Shown here: one piece after another, positions 9,551 through 16,231 of the stretch
Layout of the letters: each line of letters begins with the position of its first letter
Numbering within the stretch: position 1 is the stretch's first letter
NCBI RefSeq assembly: GCF_002891535.1
Contig: NZ_PDZR01000001.1
Span: 434,001-498,000 of the forward strand
Reading direction: 5' to 3'
Length of the DNA stretch: 64,000 nucleotides
Source: Methylocella silvestris
Lineage (GTDB): Bacteria > Pseudomonadota > Alphaproteobacteria > Rhizobiales > Beijerinckiaceae
Translations under genes and position numbers: made by a program
Notes under the pieces: generated by a model
What the model was told of the DNA's origin: nothing
Seen by the model: only the letters and a program-made list of their open reading frames with translations
Database searches by the model: none

Positions 9551-9758
9551 CGCTCTCAAGACGGGCTGGGCGGCCTCGTCATTATTGCGTCATCGCATAG
9601 ACGCAGCGGCGCGGCGCGCGGTAAATAGATGAAATTATGCGATGGCCCTTGCGGCCGGCGGCGGCGCTGAAGCTGCCCGCCGCGCAATCCGTTGGATTTT
9701 GGTTGGCGCAACCTCCCGTAGAAAAATCCCTCGGGACGATCGCGGCGGAAAGGCGATC

Positions 9759-12008
9759 ATGACCGAGGCGCTCGATCTTTCCGCTTTTGTGCAGCGCCTT
9801 GAGGAAGGCGGCTGCCGGATCGAATTCGCCGTCGAGGGCGTCAAGGACGCCGCCGCGATCCATGCGATCGAACATGCGCTCCGTGCTCTGCCCGGACTGA
9901 CCAAGGCGCGGGTCAATTTTTCCGAGCAGCGCCTTCTGGTCGAATGGACGGACGGCGTCGATCCTGCGTCGATCGTCGAACGGGTCCGCGCGCTCGGCTA
10001 TCGCATCTATCCCTTCTCGCCGCGTCTGCGCGAAGAGGACGTCGAGGCGTCGCAGGCGCGCTGGCTGCTGCGCTGCCTCGCCGTCGCGGCTTTCGCGGCG
10101 ATGAACATCATGCTGCTGTCGATCTCGGTCTGGGCCGGCAACGTCAGCGACATCACGCCGGAGACGCGCGATTTCTTTCATTGGGTGTCGGCGCTCATCG
10201 TCCTGCCGGCCGCGGCTTTCGCCGGGCAGCCCTTCTTCCGCAGCGCGATCCGCGCCCTTGGACGGCGCTCCCTCAATATGGACGTGCCGATCTCGCTCGG
10301 CGTCTTGCTCGCTTTGACGATGTCGGTGTTTGAGACTCTGCGCCACGCCGAGCACGCCTATTTCGACAGCGCCATCATGCTGCTCGTCTTCCTGCTCGCC
10401 GGCCGTTATCTCGATTCTGCGATGCGGCGCAAGACGCGCTCCTACGCCGCCAATCTGTCGGCCCTGCGCGCGCCGACCGCCTCGCGCATCGACGCCGATG
10501 GAACTGTCGGGCTCGTGCCGGCGGCGGCGCTCCGGCCAAGCGAGATCGTCCTGCTCCGTCCGGGCGAACGCGCGCCGGTCGACGGGATCGTCGTTGAAGG
10601 CAGATCCGAGATCGATCAGAGCCTCGTCACCGGCGAAACCGCGCCGGTCCCCGTCGGGGCTGGTCATGAGATCTATGCCGGTTCGCTGAATTTCAGCGGC
10701 GCTCTCACCATTCGCGTCAAGGCCGCCGGCGGGGGTACTTTCCTCGACGAGATCGAGCGGCTGCTGGACGGGGCGATCCATGAGAAAAGCGCCTATGTTC
10801 GCCTCGCCGACCGGGCCGCTCGTCTCTATGCGCCTGTGGTGCATTCGATGGCCGCGCTGACCGTCATCTTCTGGCTTATCGCCGGCGCATCGGTCCATGA
10901 CGCCATCATCGCCGCCATCGCGGTTTTGATCATCACCTGCCCCTGCGCCCTCGCTCTCGCCGTTCCTGCGGTGCAGGTCGTCGCCGCGGGCGCGCTGTTT
11001 CGCGCGAAAATCATCCTCAGCGCCGGCGACGCCATCGAACGCTTCGCCGACGTCGACATGGTGGTGTTTGACAAGACCGGCACGCTGACCTTGCCGGAGC
11101 TTGGCGTCGAAGTCGACGACGATGCGCCGCCCGGCCTTGTCGAACGGGCGGCCCGCCTGGCGCTCGCCTCGCATCACCCCCTCGCCGCGGCGCTCGCCCG
11201 CCTGTCGCGGGCGCAGGCGCCTGTCGCGGACGCGCAGGAGGTTCCGGGCTCCGGTGTGCAGGCGACGATCGACGGCGCCGAGGCTCGTCTTGGCTCGCCC
11301 GGTTTTTGCGGCCTCGAGGCTGACGCCGCACGCCTCCGGCTGATTCATCCGGGCGCCTCCCTGATCGCTTTTCGCCATGGCGGCGAGGCGACCATCTTCC
11401 GCATCCGGCAGAAGCTGCGCGCTGACGCGGCTTCTGTCATCGCTGCGCTTCGGCGCCGCGGGCTTGCGATCGTCATCCTGTCGGGCGACGCTGATCCCGC
11501 GGTGCGTTCCTGCGCGCTGGCGCTCGGGGTGGCCGAATGGCGCGCCGATATGCGGCCGGGCGAGAAACTCGCATTTCTGGCCGAACTCAAGAAAAACGGG
11601 CGCAAGCCGCTGATGGTCGGCGACGGCATGAACGACGCCCCTGCGCTCGCCGCCGCCCATGCTTCGCTGTCGCCGATCACCGCCTCGGGCCTCGCGCAAG
11701 CGGCGGCGGACGCGCTGTTCCTCGGCGACCTGCTCGGCCCCGTGGATGCGGTCCTTGACGTCTCGCGACGCGCAAAAAACCTGATGCGGCAGAATCTCGG
11801 CTTCGCGGTCGTCTATAATATGGTCGCCGTGCCGCTCGCGGTGGCGGGACTGGCGACGCCGCTCATCGCGGCGGCGGCGATGTCGGGGTCCTCGATTATC
11901 GTCACCCTCAACGCGCTGCGGGCGAGGGGCGCTGCGCGGGCCATCGCGCCCGGCGGCGCGCCCGCAGCAGCCCGCAGCGCAAGCCGTCTCAACGAGGCCC
12001 GGCCATGA
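9759..12008 (+). CDS. ccoI: P1B-type copper-exporting ATPase CcoI (FixI)
   Basis: Copper-translocating P-type ATPase that delivers Cu(I) to the periplasmic side for cbb3 assembly. The product has 749 residues from the ATG at 9759, which has GGCGGAAAGG upstream; the frame continues upstream to 9642 but that part is basic and unlike the family. Motifs: transmembrane metal site CPC at 394-396, phosphorylation site DKTGT with Asp438, HP motif in SHHPLAAAL, and the hinge GDGMNDAP at 621-628. Odd point: the N-terminal ferredoxin-like metal-binding domain (about 20-65) has lost its CxxC; the aligned positions read Asp30 and Ala33 (GVKDAAAIHAIE). The stop overlaps ccoS. Confidence 0.95.
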   Translation: MTEALDLSAFVQRLEEGGCRIEFAVEGVKDAAAIHAIEHALRALPGLTKARVNFSEQRLLVEWTDGVDPASIVERVRALGYRIYPFSPRLREEDVEASQARWLLRCLAVAAFAAMNIMLLSISVWAGNVSDITPETRDFFHWVSALIVLPAAAFAGQPFFRSAIRALGRRSLNMDVPISLGVLLALTMSVFETLRHAEHAYFDSAIMLLVFLLAGRYLDSAMRRKTRSYAANLSALRAPTASRIDADGTVGLVPAAALRPSEIVLLRPGERAPVDGIVVEGRSEIDQSLVTGETAPVPVGAGHEIYAGSLNFSGALTIRVKAAGGGTFLDEIERLLDGAIHEKSAYVRLADRAARLYAPVVHSMAALTVIFWLIAGASVHDAIIAAIAVLIITCPCALALAVPAVQVVAAGALFRAKIILSAGDAIERFADVDMVVFDKTGTLTLPELGVEVDDDAPPGLVERAARLALASHHPLAAALARLSRAQAPVADAQEVPGSGVQATIDGAEARLGSPGFCGLEADAARLRLIHPGASLIAFRHGGEATIFRIRQKLRADAASVIAALRRRGLAIVILSGDADPAVRSCALALGVAEWRADMRPGEKLAFLAELKKNGRKPLMVGDGMNDAPALAAAHASLSPITASGLAQAAADALFLGDLLGPVDAVLDVSRRAKNLMRQNLGFAVVYNMVAVPLAVAGLATPLIAAAAMSGSSIIVTLNALRARGAARAIAPGGAPAAARSASRLNEARP

Positions 12009-12154
12009 CGATCCTGCTTTTTCTTTTGCCGCTCGCCCTCGCGCTCGGATTTCTGGGCCTTGCCGCTTTTCTTTGGGCTTTGCGCAACGGCCAGTACGAA
12101 GACCTCGACGGCGCCGCCGTGCGGGTGCTGTCCGATGACGATCTGCCGCCATGA
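12005..12154 (+). CDS. ccoS: cbb3-type oxidase assembly protein CcoS
   Basis: Forty-nine-residue protein, MTILLFLLPLALALGFLGLA at the N-terminus, one transmembrane helix, then the family signature LWALRNGQYEDLDG. CcoS is needed for cofactor (heme b and CuB) insertion into the cbb3 catalytic subunit. Its ATG overlaps the ccoI stop and its own stop overlaps the start of the next gene (both ATGA), so the three genes are translationally coupled. Confidence 0.95.
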   Translation: MTILLFLLPLALALGFLGLAAFLWALRNGQYEDLDGAAVRVLSDDDLPP

Positions 12155-13266
12155 CCGCCCTGCGCGACCGCCGGGCCGGCCTCCTCAGCTGCGCCTGCGA
12201 CTTTGACGTTCCAGACGACGGGGCTGTCGATGCGCCTGCGCAGCCGCTCGCGCTGATCGCCGCGGGCTTTGCCTTTTCCGTGCTGGCGCAGGCATTGGCT
12301 TTCGCCGCACTGCCGATCGCTGGCGCCGTGCTCGCGCCGCGGCCGGAGGCAGCGACGGCGCCGGTCGCGCTGATGCTGGCGGGAGCGGCGACGGCGACCT
12401 TTCCGGCGGCGTTCCTGACCGGGCTGTTCGGCCGCCGCTCGGCCTTCGCGCTCGGCGCCAGTCTTGGCGTCGCCGGCGCCGCGCTGGCCGCCTTCGGCCT
12501 CGCCGCGGGCGAGTTCGGGGCGCTCTGCCTCGGCGCTTTCTGGCTTGGCGTCGCGCAGGGTTTTGGACTGTTCTATCGCCATGCCGTCGGCGGCGGAGCT
12601 CGCGCCGCGGCAATTGTGCTCGGCGCGGCGAGCCTTGCCGCTTTCGCCGCGCCAGCCGTCGTCGGGCTCTCCCAGGCCGTGGCGGGGCCGCTCGCGCCGG
12701 CCGGCGCGCTGATCGGCGCGGCGCTGGCGCAATTGGGCGTTCTGGTGCTCGCGGCGCCGCTGCCAGCGACGGTCGAGCTGTCGCCGCCGGAGAGCGGCGG
12801 CGATTCAGCGCCTACGGATTTCGTCCAGCGCTTCGCCGCGATCACCAGCGCGGCGGCGCTCGCCTGGTTCGGCATGATGGCCTTGATGGCCGGCGCGCCG
12901 CTGGCGATGGCTGGCTGTGGCCTCGGCCTTGGCGCAGCTTCGGGCGGGATCGCCTGGCATTTGCTGGCCATGTATGCGCCCGCCGCCGCCATCGCCGCCT
13001 CCGGCTGGCGCCCGCCCGCGGCGGCGACGACCCTCGTGGGGCTGGCTCTATTAGGCCTCGGCGTCCTCGCGGCGCGCGGACAAAACAGCGCCTTCGGCTT
13101 CGATCTGGCGCTGATTATTGGCGGCTGCGGCTGGTCGCTGGCCACCCTCGGCGCGACGCAATGGCTGCATCAGCGCGGCGCGCCGCGGGCGATGCTTGCG
13201 CTCCATGATTTCATTCTGTTCGCGGCCGCCGTCGCCGGCGCGCTGCTCGGCGCTGTCATCGTCTAG
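12151..13266 (+). CDS. ccoA: CcoA-like MFS transporter (probable copper importer for cbb3 oxidase)
   Basis: Polytopic, Ala/Gly/Leu-rich membrane protein of 371 residues with about ten to twelve hydrophobic segments after a soluble N-terminus of about 30 residues. It overlaps ccoS by an ATGA junction. Two motifs stand out: Met242-x3-Met246 (GMMALMAG) and His270-x3-Met274 (WHLLAMY). In the Rhodobacter capsulatus copper importer CcoA the functional motifs are M233xxxM237 and H261xxxM265; the 24-residue spacing between motifs is the same here. Location at the end of ccoGHIS supports copper supply for CuB. The stop codon lies in the CTAG target site of the adjoining IS element, so the protein is not truncated. 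A generic MFS permease is the alternative. Confidence 0.75.
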   Translation: MTALRDRRAGLLSCACDFDVPDDGAVDAPAQPLALIAAGFAFSVLAQALAFAALPIAGAVLAPRPEAATAPVALMLAGAATATFPAAFLTGLFGRRSAFALGASLGVAGAALAAFGLAAGEFGALCLGAFWLGVAQGFGLFYRHAVGGGARAAAIVLGAASLAAFAAPAVVGLSQAVAGPLAPAGALIGAALAQLGVLVLAAPLPATVELSPPESGGDSAPTDFVQRFAAITSAAALAWFGMMALMAGAPLAMAGCGLGLGAASGGIAWHLLAMYAPAAAIAASGWRPPAAATTLVGLALLGLGVLAARGQNSAFGFDLALIIGGCGWSLATLGATQWLHQRGAPRAMLALHDFILFAAAVAGALLGAVIV

Positions 13267-13733
13267 GTCCTGTTGACAAATACCCTCATCCATAGTCGGA
13301 CGGCGGCGATGAGGACGAAGCCGCGGTAGCTTTCGGCGGTCTTGTCGTAGCGGGTCGCCAAGCGGCGCCAGTTTTTCAGTTTGTTGAAGCAGCGCTCGAT
13401 CCGATTTCTGAGGGCGTAGATGTGGCCATCGACGGGAACCTGAACCTTGCGACTGCGCCGTGTCGGAATGATCGGCGTGACAGCTCGTGCGACCATCGCG
13501 TCGCGGATCGCATCGGCATCGTACCCGCGATCGGCGAGCAGAACCCCGGGTTCCGGTCCGTCGGCTTCAAGGAGTGGCAACGCACCCGTGTAGTCGGAGG
13601 CCTGGCCGGGGGCGATATCGACGGCTACGGGGAGGCCAATTCCGTTCGTTCGGAGATGAATTTTCGTCGTAAAGCCACCTCGCGAGCGCCCGAGACCCTG
13701 AATATGAGTCCCCCCCTTGCGCCGGCGGCGCAA
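13263..13733 (-). CDS. IS5-family transposase, C-terminal frame (OrfB)
   Basis: C-terminal half of the same transposase, joined to OrfA by a -1 shift on the G7 run. Contains GLGRSRGGFTTKIHL, the second catalytic Asp in LLADRGYDAD and the catalytic Glu in RNRIERCFNKLKNWRRLATRYDK. The last codons lie in the terminal repeat, and the TAG stop is supplied by the CTAG target site outside the element. A separate start is doubtful; it is probably made only as the OrfA-OrfB fusion. Confidence 0.88.
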   Translation of the reverse strand: MRRRRKGGTHIQGLGRSRGGFTTKIHLRTNGIGLPVAVDIAPGQASDYTGALPLLEADGPEPGVLLADRGYDADAIRDAMVARAVTPIIPTRRSRKVQVPVDGHIYALRNRIERCFNKLKNWRRLATRYDKTAESYRGFVLIAAVRLWMRVFVNRT

Positions 13734-14115
13734 TGATGGGCCCGGATCACAGTGCTGTCGATCATCTGGACCGTTTCCCCGACGCCTTCGGTGTCGTTCA
13801 GCACCTCAAGCAGCAGATCCCAAAGTCCCGAGAGGCTCCAGCGGCGGAACTGACGGTAGACCGTACCCCACTTGCCGAAGACTTCGGGCAGATCTCGCCA
13901 CTGGGCGCCGGTGCGGGCGATCCAGAACACGCCGTCGAGCACCAGCCGATGATCCCGAGGCGGCCGGCCGCTGTGCGCACCGCGCGTGGTCACAAACGGC
14001 TCGAAGAACGCCCACTCCTCGTCGCTCATCATGTCCCGAATCAAAGCCGCCTCCCTGAGAAAGCAACGTTGAATCACCGAAAGCCGGGACTGGGAATCTT
14101 ATTTGTCAACAGGAC
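13267..14115 (-). mobile_element. IS5-family insertion sequence (two-frame transposase), 849 bp
   Basis: Bounded by perfect 16-bp terminal inverted repeats: GTCCTGTTGACAAATA at 13267-13282 and its complement at 14100-14115. Each end abuts CTAG (13263-13266 and 14116-14119), the probable target duplication; because CTAG is itself palindromic it extends the apparent repeat. Inside lie two overlapping transposase frames on the minus strand. Layout and protein features fit the IS5 family, IS427-like group. The ends are intact, so it may be active. Confidence 0.93.
13625..14044 (-). CDS. IS5-family transposase, N-terminal frame (OrfA)
   Basis: N-terminal half of an IS427-like transposase: the DUF4096-type start SDEEWAFFEPF, then GAQWRDLPEVFGKWGTVYRQFRRW and IDSTVIRAHHCAAG, which carries the first catalytic Asp of the DDE triad. 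I start at TTG 14044, directly after AGGGAGG; the ATGs at 14032 and 14029 are alternatives. The frame runs out of family similarity at a run of seven G (plus-strand C13710-13716), where the second frame takes over one base back. Confidence 0.85.
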   Translation of the reverse strand: MIRDMMSDEEWAFFEPFVTTRGAHSGRPPRDHRLVLDGVFWIARTGAQWRDLPEVFGKWGTVYRQFRRWSLSGLWDLLLEVLNDTEGVGETVQMIDSTVIRAHHCAAGARGGLIFRVSGAREVALRRKFISERTELASP

Positions 14116-14277
14116 CTAGTTTCCGCGGCGAATGGATCGCGCGTCATCCCCGCATCACCTGATTTTGAGCCGGGGCCCGGCGATCGAGCGGAATAGAAGC
14201 GCCGATCCGGAGTCTTTGCCGCAAGGGCCGCAGCGCCGCCGGCGCATCGCCGGCTCGACCCGACGACGGAGACGACA

Positions 14278-14526
14278 ATGAAATTTTTCAATATCGCGCT
14301 GATCGGCTGCGGGCTTTTGATTTCCGGAGCAGCCCTGGCGAAAGATAGGCGCCGGGCGCCGCCGCCCGCCCGCGCCGATCAATATTATGGCCTGTATCAG
14401 GGCCCCTCCGCGGGCGGGGCGCCGGACTTCGCGGTTCAATATGGCGCCGTCACGAACCCGCGCGGCGCGAGCGGCAGCCTCGGCGCAATTCTGGAAGGAA
14501 GAAATCCGGCGCCTGGCCTCAATTGA
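14278..14526 (+). CDS. Small exported protein of unknown function
   Basis: Eighty-two residues with a clear signal peptide (MKFFNIALIGCGLLISGAALA, cleavage after ALA at about residue 21) and a short mature part with a basic start (KDRRRAPPPARADQYYGLYQG) and a Gly/Ala-rich tail ending GAILEGRNPAPGLN. GGAGA lies about 8 bases before the ATG. The cysteine in the h-region is followed by Gly-Leu-Leu and is not a lipobox. I do not recognise a family. It follows the IS element after about 160 bases without other features. Confidence 0.65.
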   Translation: MKFFNIALIGCGLLISGAALAKDRRRAPPPARADQYYGLYQGPSAGGAPDFAVQYGAVTNPRGASGSLGAILEGRNPAPGLN

Positions 14527-14695
14527 AAGAGCCGGCGCTGATTTCCCCTCGCCGGCGGCTCCGGTCGACGGCGACCTTCGGAGCTTCCGGATGTGTCCAT
14601 CCAAAGGCATCGTGATCTAAAGCGCTTACCGACCGAATGGAGTCATGCGGTCGATAAGACATCGCCCCTGCTTCGAAGGTGAGGCATATTCCGTT

Positions 14696-14720
14696 CGATC
14701 AGTTTGACTCAAACTGATCG
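14696..14720. terminator. Perfect hairpin between convergent genes
   Basis: CGATCAGTTTG-ACT-CAAACTGATCG is a perfect 11-bp stem with a 3-base loop, 9 bases beyond the stop of the minus-strand peroxidase gene and about 170 bases after the small exported gene. No T-run on either side. Probably a bidirectional terminator or a copy of an intergenic palindrome. Confidence 0.55.
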
Positions 14721-14729
14721 GAACAGGCT

Positions 14730-15755
14730 CTAGTGCGGGATGGGCGTCTCTTTCGTGCGCGGCGGCAGCAGCGGATATTCGATCCGGGGCTGTTCTCCCG
14801 TCAGGCTGCCCAGAAAAGCTGTGACGTCCTTGACCTCTTGCGGCGTCAACTCTGTTCCAAGCTGTGCGACGCCCATGACGGCGACCGCCTGTTCAAGGCT
14901 CCAGACTTGGCCCGAATGGAAGTAGGGAGCCCTCAGCGCCACATTGCGCAGCGGCGCGACGCGGAACACGTAATCGTCCGAGGCGGTTTTGGTGACCATG
15001 AAGCGGCCGTGGTCGTCTCGCGGGAGGACGTCTGCGCCGGGCTTTTCGATCACGCCGAATGGGAAATAGCCGTCGCCGCCGATGTTTACGCCATTGTGGC
15101 AGGCCGAGCAGCCCTTATCCATGAACAGGCGCAAGCCGGATTTTTGCGTGACGGTGAGAGCGTTGTCGTCGCCCGCGAGAAACTGGTCGAAGGGCGAGGC
15201 CGGCGTGATTAGCGTCGCCTCGAACGCTTCAAGCGCCTTCGCGACATTGTCGAACGTCACGGGGTCGGCGACTTTGGGAAAGGCGCGCTGAAAGTCAGCG
15301 ACATATTCCGGCATCGATTTCAGCACGGCCAGAAGGACATCCGCGGTCGCGTTCATCTCGATCGGATTTTGCAGCGGCCCTTTCGCCTGCGCCGCGAGAT
15401 CCGCAGCGCGGCCGTCCCAAAATTGGGCGATGTTAAACACGGAATTGAACACGGTCGGCGCCCGGCGCGGACCGCGCTGCCAGCCATGGCCGACCGAGGT
15501 CGGACCGGCGTCCGAACCGCCCGCGCCAACGTCGTGGCAGCTGTTGCAGCTGAGCGCCTGACTGCCCGACAGCCGCGGATCGAAAAACAGCTTTCGGCCA
15601 AGAGTGATTTTTTCGGGGGTAACCGGATTTCCGCGGACCTCCGGAACCGTGGATGGAATGGGCTTGAAAACCGCCAGCGCGTCGTTGCGCAAGTCATCCG
15701 CCGAGGCGATTTGCGCACAAAGGATCGCCGCCGCCGCGACTGCCAAGCGCTTCAT
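14730..15755 (-). CDS. Diheme cytochrome c peroxidase
   Basis: Periplasmic peroxidase of the CcpA/MauG superfamily, which reduces H2O2 with electrons from cytochrome c. The product has 341 residues from the ATG at 15755, chosen because AGGAG sits just before it; a signal peptide (MKRLAVAAAAILCAQIASA) follows. Two heme motifs are present, CNSCH in the N-terminal domain and CSACH in the C-terminal domain, with the family blocks LGRKLFFDPRLSGSQALSC, FNSVFNIAQFWDGRA and LRNVALRAPYFHSG. Length and motifs fit classical bacterial CCP rather than MauG. A palindrome resembling an Irr/iron-control site lies about 65 bases upstream. Confidence 0.88.
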   Translation of the reverse strand: MKRLAVAAAAILCAQIASADDLRNDALAVFKPIPSTVPEVRGNPVTPEKITLGRKLFFDPRLSGSQALSCNSCHDVGAGGSDAGPTSVGHGWQRGPRRAPTVFNSVFNIAQFWDGRAADLAAQAKGPLQNPIEMNATADVLLAVLKSMPEYVADFQRAFPKVADPVTFDNVAKALEAFEATLITPASPFDQFLAGDDNALTVTQKSGLRLFMDKGCSACHNGVNIGGDGYFPFGVIEKPGADVLPRDDHGRFMVTKTASDDYVFRVAPLRNVALRAPYFHSGQVWSLEQAVAVMGVAQLGTELTPQEVKDVTAFLGSLTGEQPRIEYPLLPPRTKETPIPH

Positions 15756-15820
15756 TGTCAACTCCTTTAGACCCAATCGAAAATCGAGATAACTCTTAAG
15801 CTAGCGCTTTCAGAGCTGTC

Positions 15821-15835
15821 TTAGATTTGATCTAA
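15821..15835. promoter_or_regulatory. Palindromic operator candidate upstream of the peroxidase
   Basis: TTAGATTTGATCTAA, a perfect 6-bp inverted repeat with a 3-base centre, about 65 bases before the peroxidase start. The TTAGA-N5-TCTAA shape resembles the iron-control element bound by Irr in related bacteria, and an irr gene is in this window. Motif resemblance only. Confidence 0.35.
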
Positions 15836-15966
15836 ATTAATCCGATGTTGTTTTTATATAGCCGCGCAAACGAGCGGTCGTCCTGCGTCTTGAAGCCGCG
15901 AGCGAATGGTTCAAAGCCGCGGCGCCTTCGGGTAAATTGCCGCGAGCTTATCGATTCGGGATCCCC

Positions 15967-16155
15967 ATGCGTTTCAGACTGTCGCCTCCGGGCTTTCCCG
16001 TTTTCCTTGTTTCCGTCGTTCTCGCCGGGCTCGCCATCGCGACGCTTTATTGGCGGGTGCCGGTGGTGGGCGCCTATGTGAGCTCGCATCGCTTCTGGGT
16101 TCTGGCGGGCGCCTATCTGGCGCTTCTGCTGGGGGTTATCGTCGAGGGGTTGTAA
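15967..16155 (+). CDS. Small two-helix membrane protein of unknown function
   Basis: Sixty-two residues from the ATG at 15967: a basic start ([10 protein letters not shown]), a transmembrane helix at about 11-27 ([16 protein letters not shown]), a short loop [14 protein letters not shown] and a second helix ([19 protein letters not shown]). An in-frame ATG 10 codons earlier is possible but leaves a polar extension. It precedes uvrB by 76 bases. I do not know a function for this protein. Confidence 0.6.
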   Translation: MRFRLSPPGFPVFLVSVVLAGLAIATLYWRVPVVGAYVSSHRFWVLAGAYLALLLGVIVEGL

Positions 16156-16231
16156 CCGCCGCAGCCGCGCTCGCCTTTCCGGGCCGGTTCGCACCCTTCC
16201 AACACCGGCCGATTCACCCCATATTGGGACG

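Noticed and set aside
9582-12152. Minus-strand open frame of 856 codons across ccoI
   Set aside because: Antisense to ccoI and ccoS, low-complexity Arg/Gly/Asp composition.
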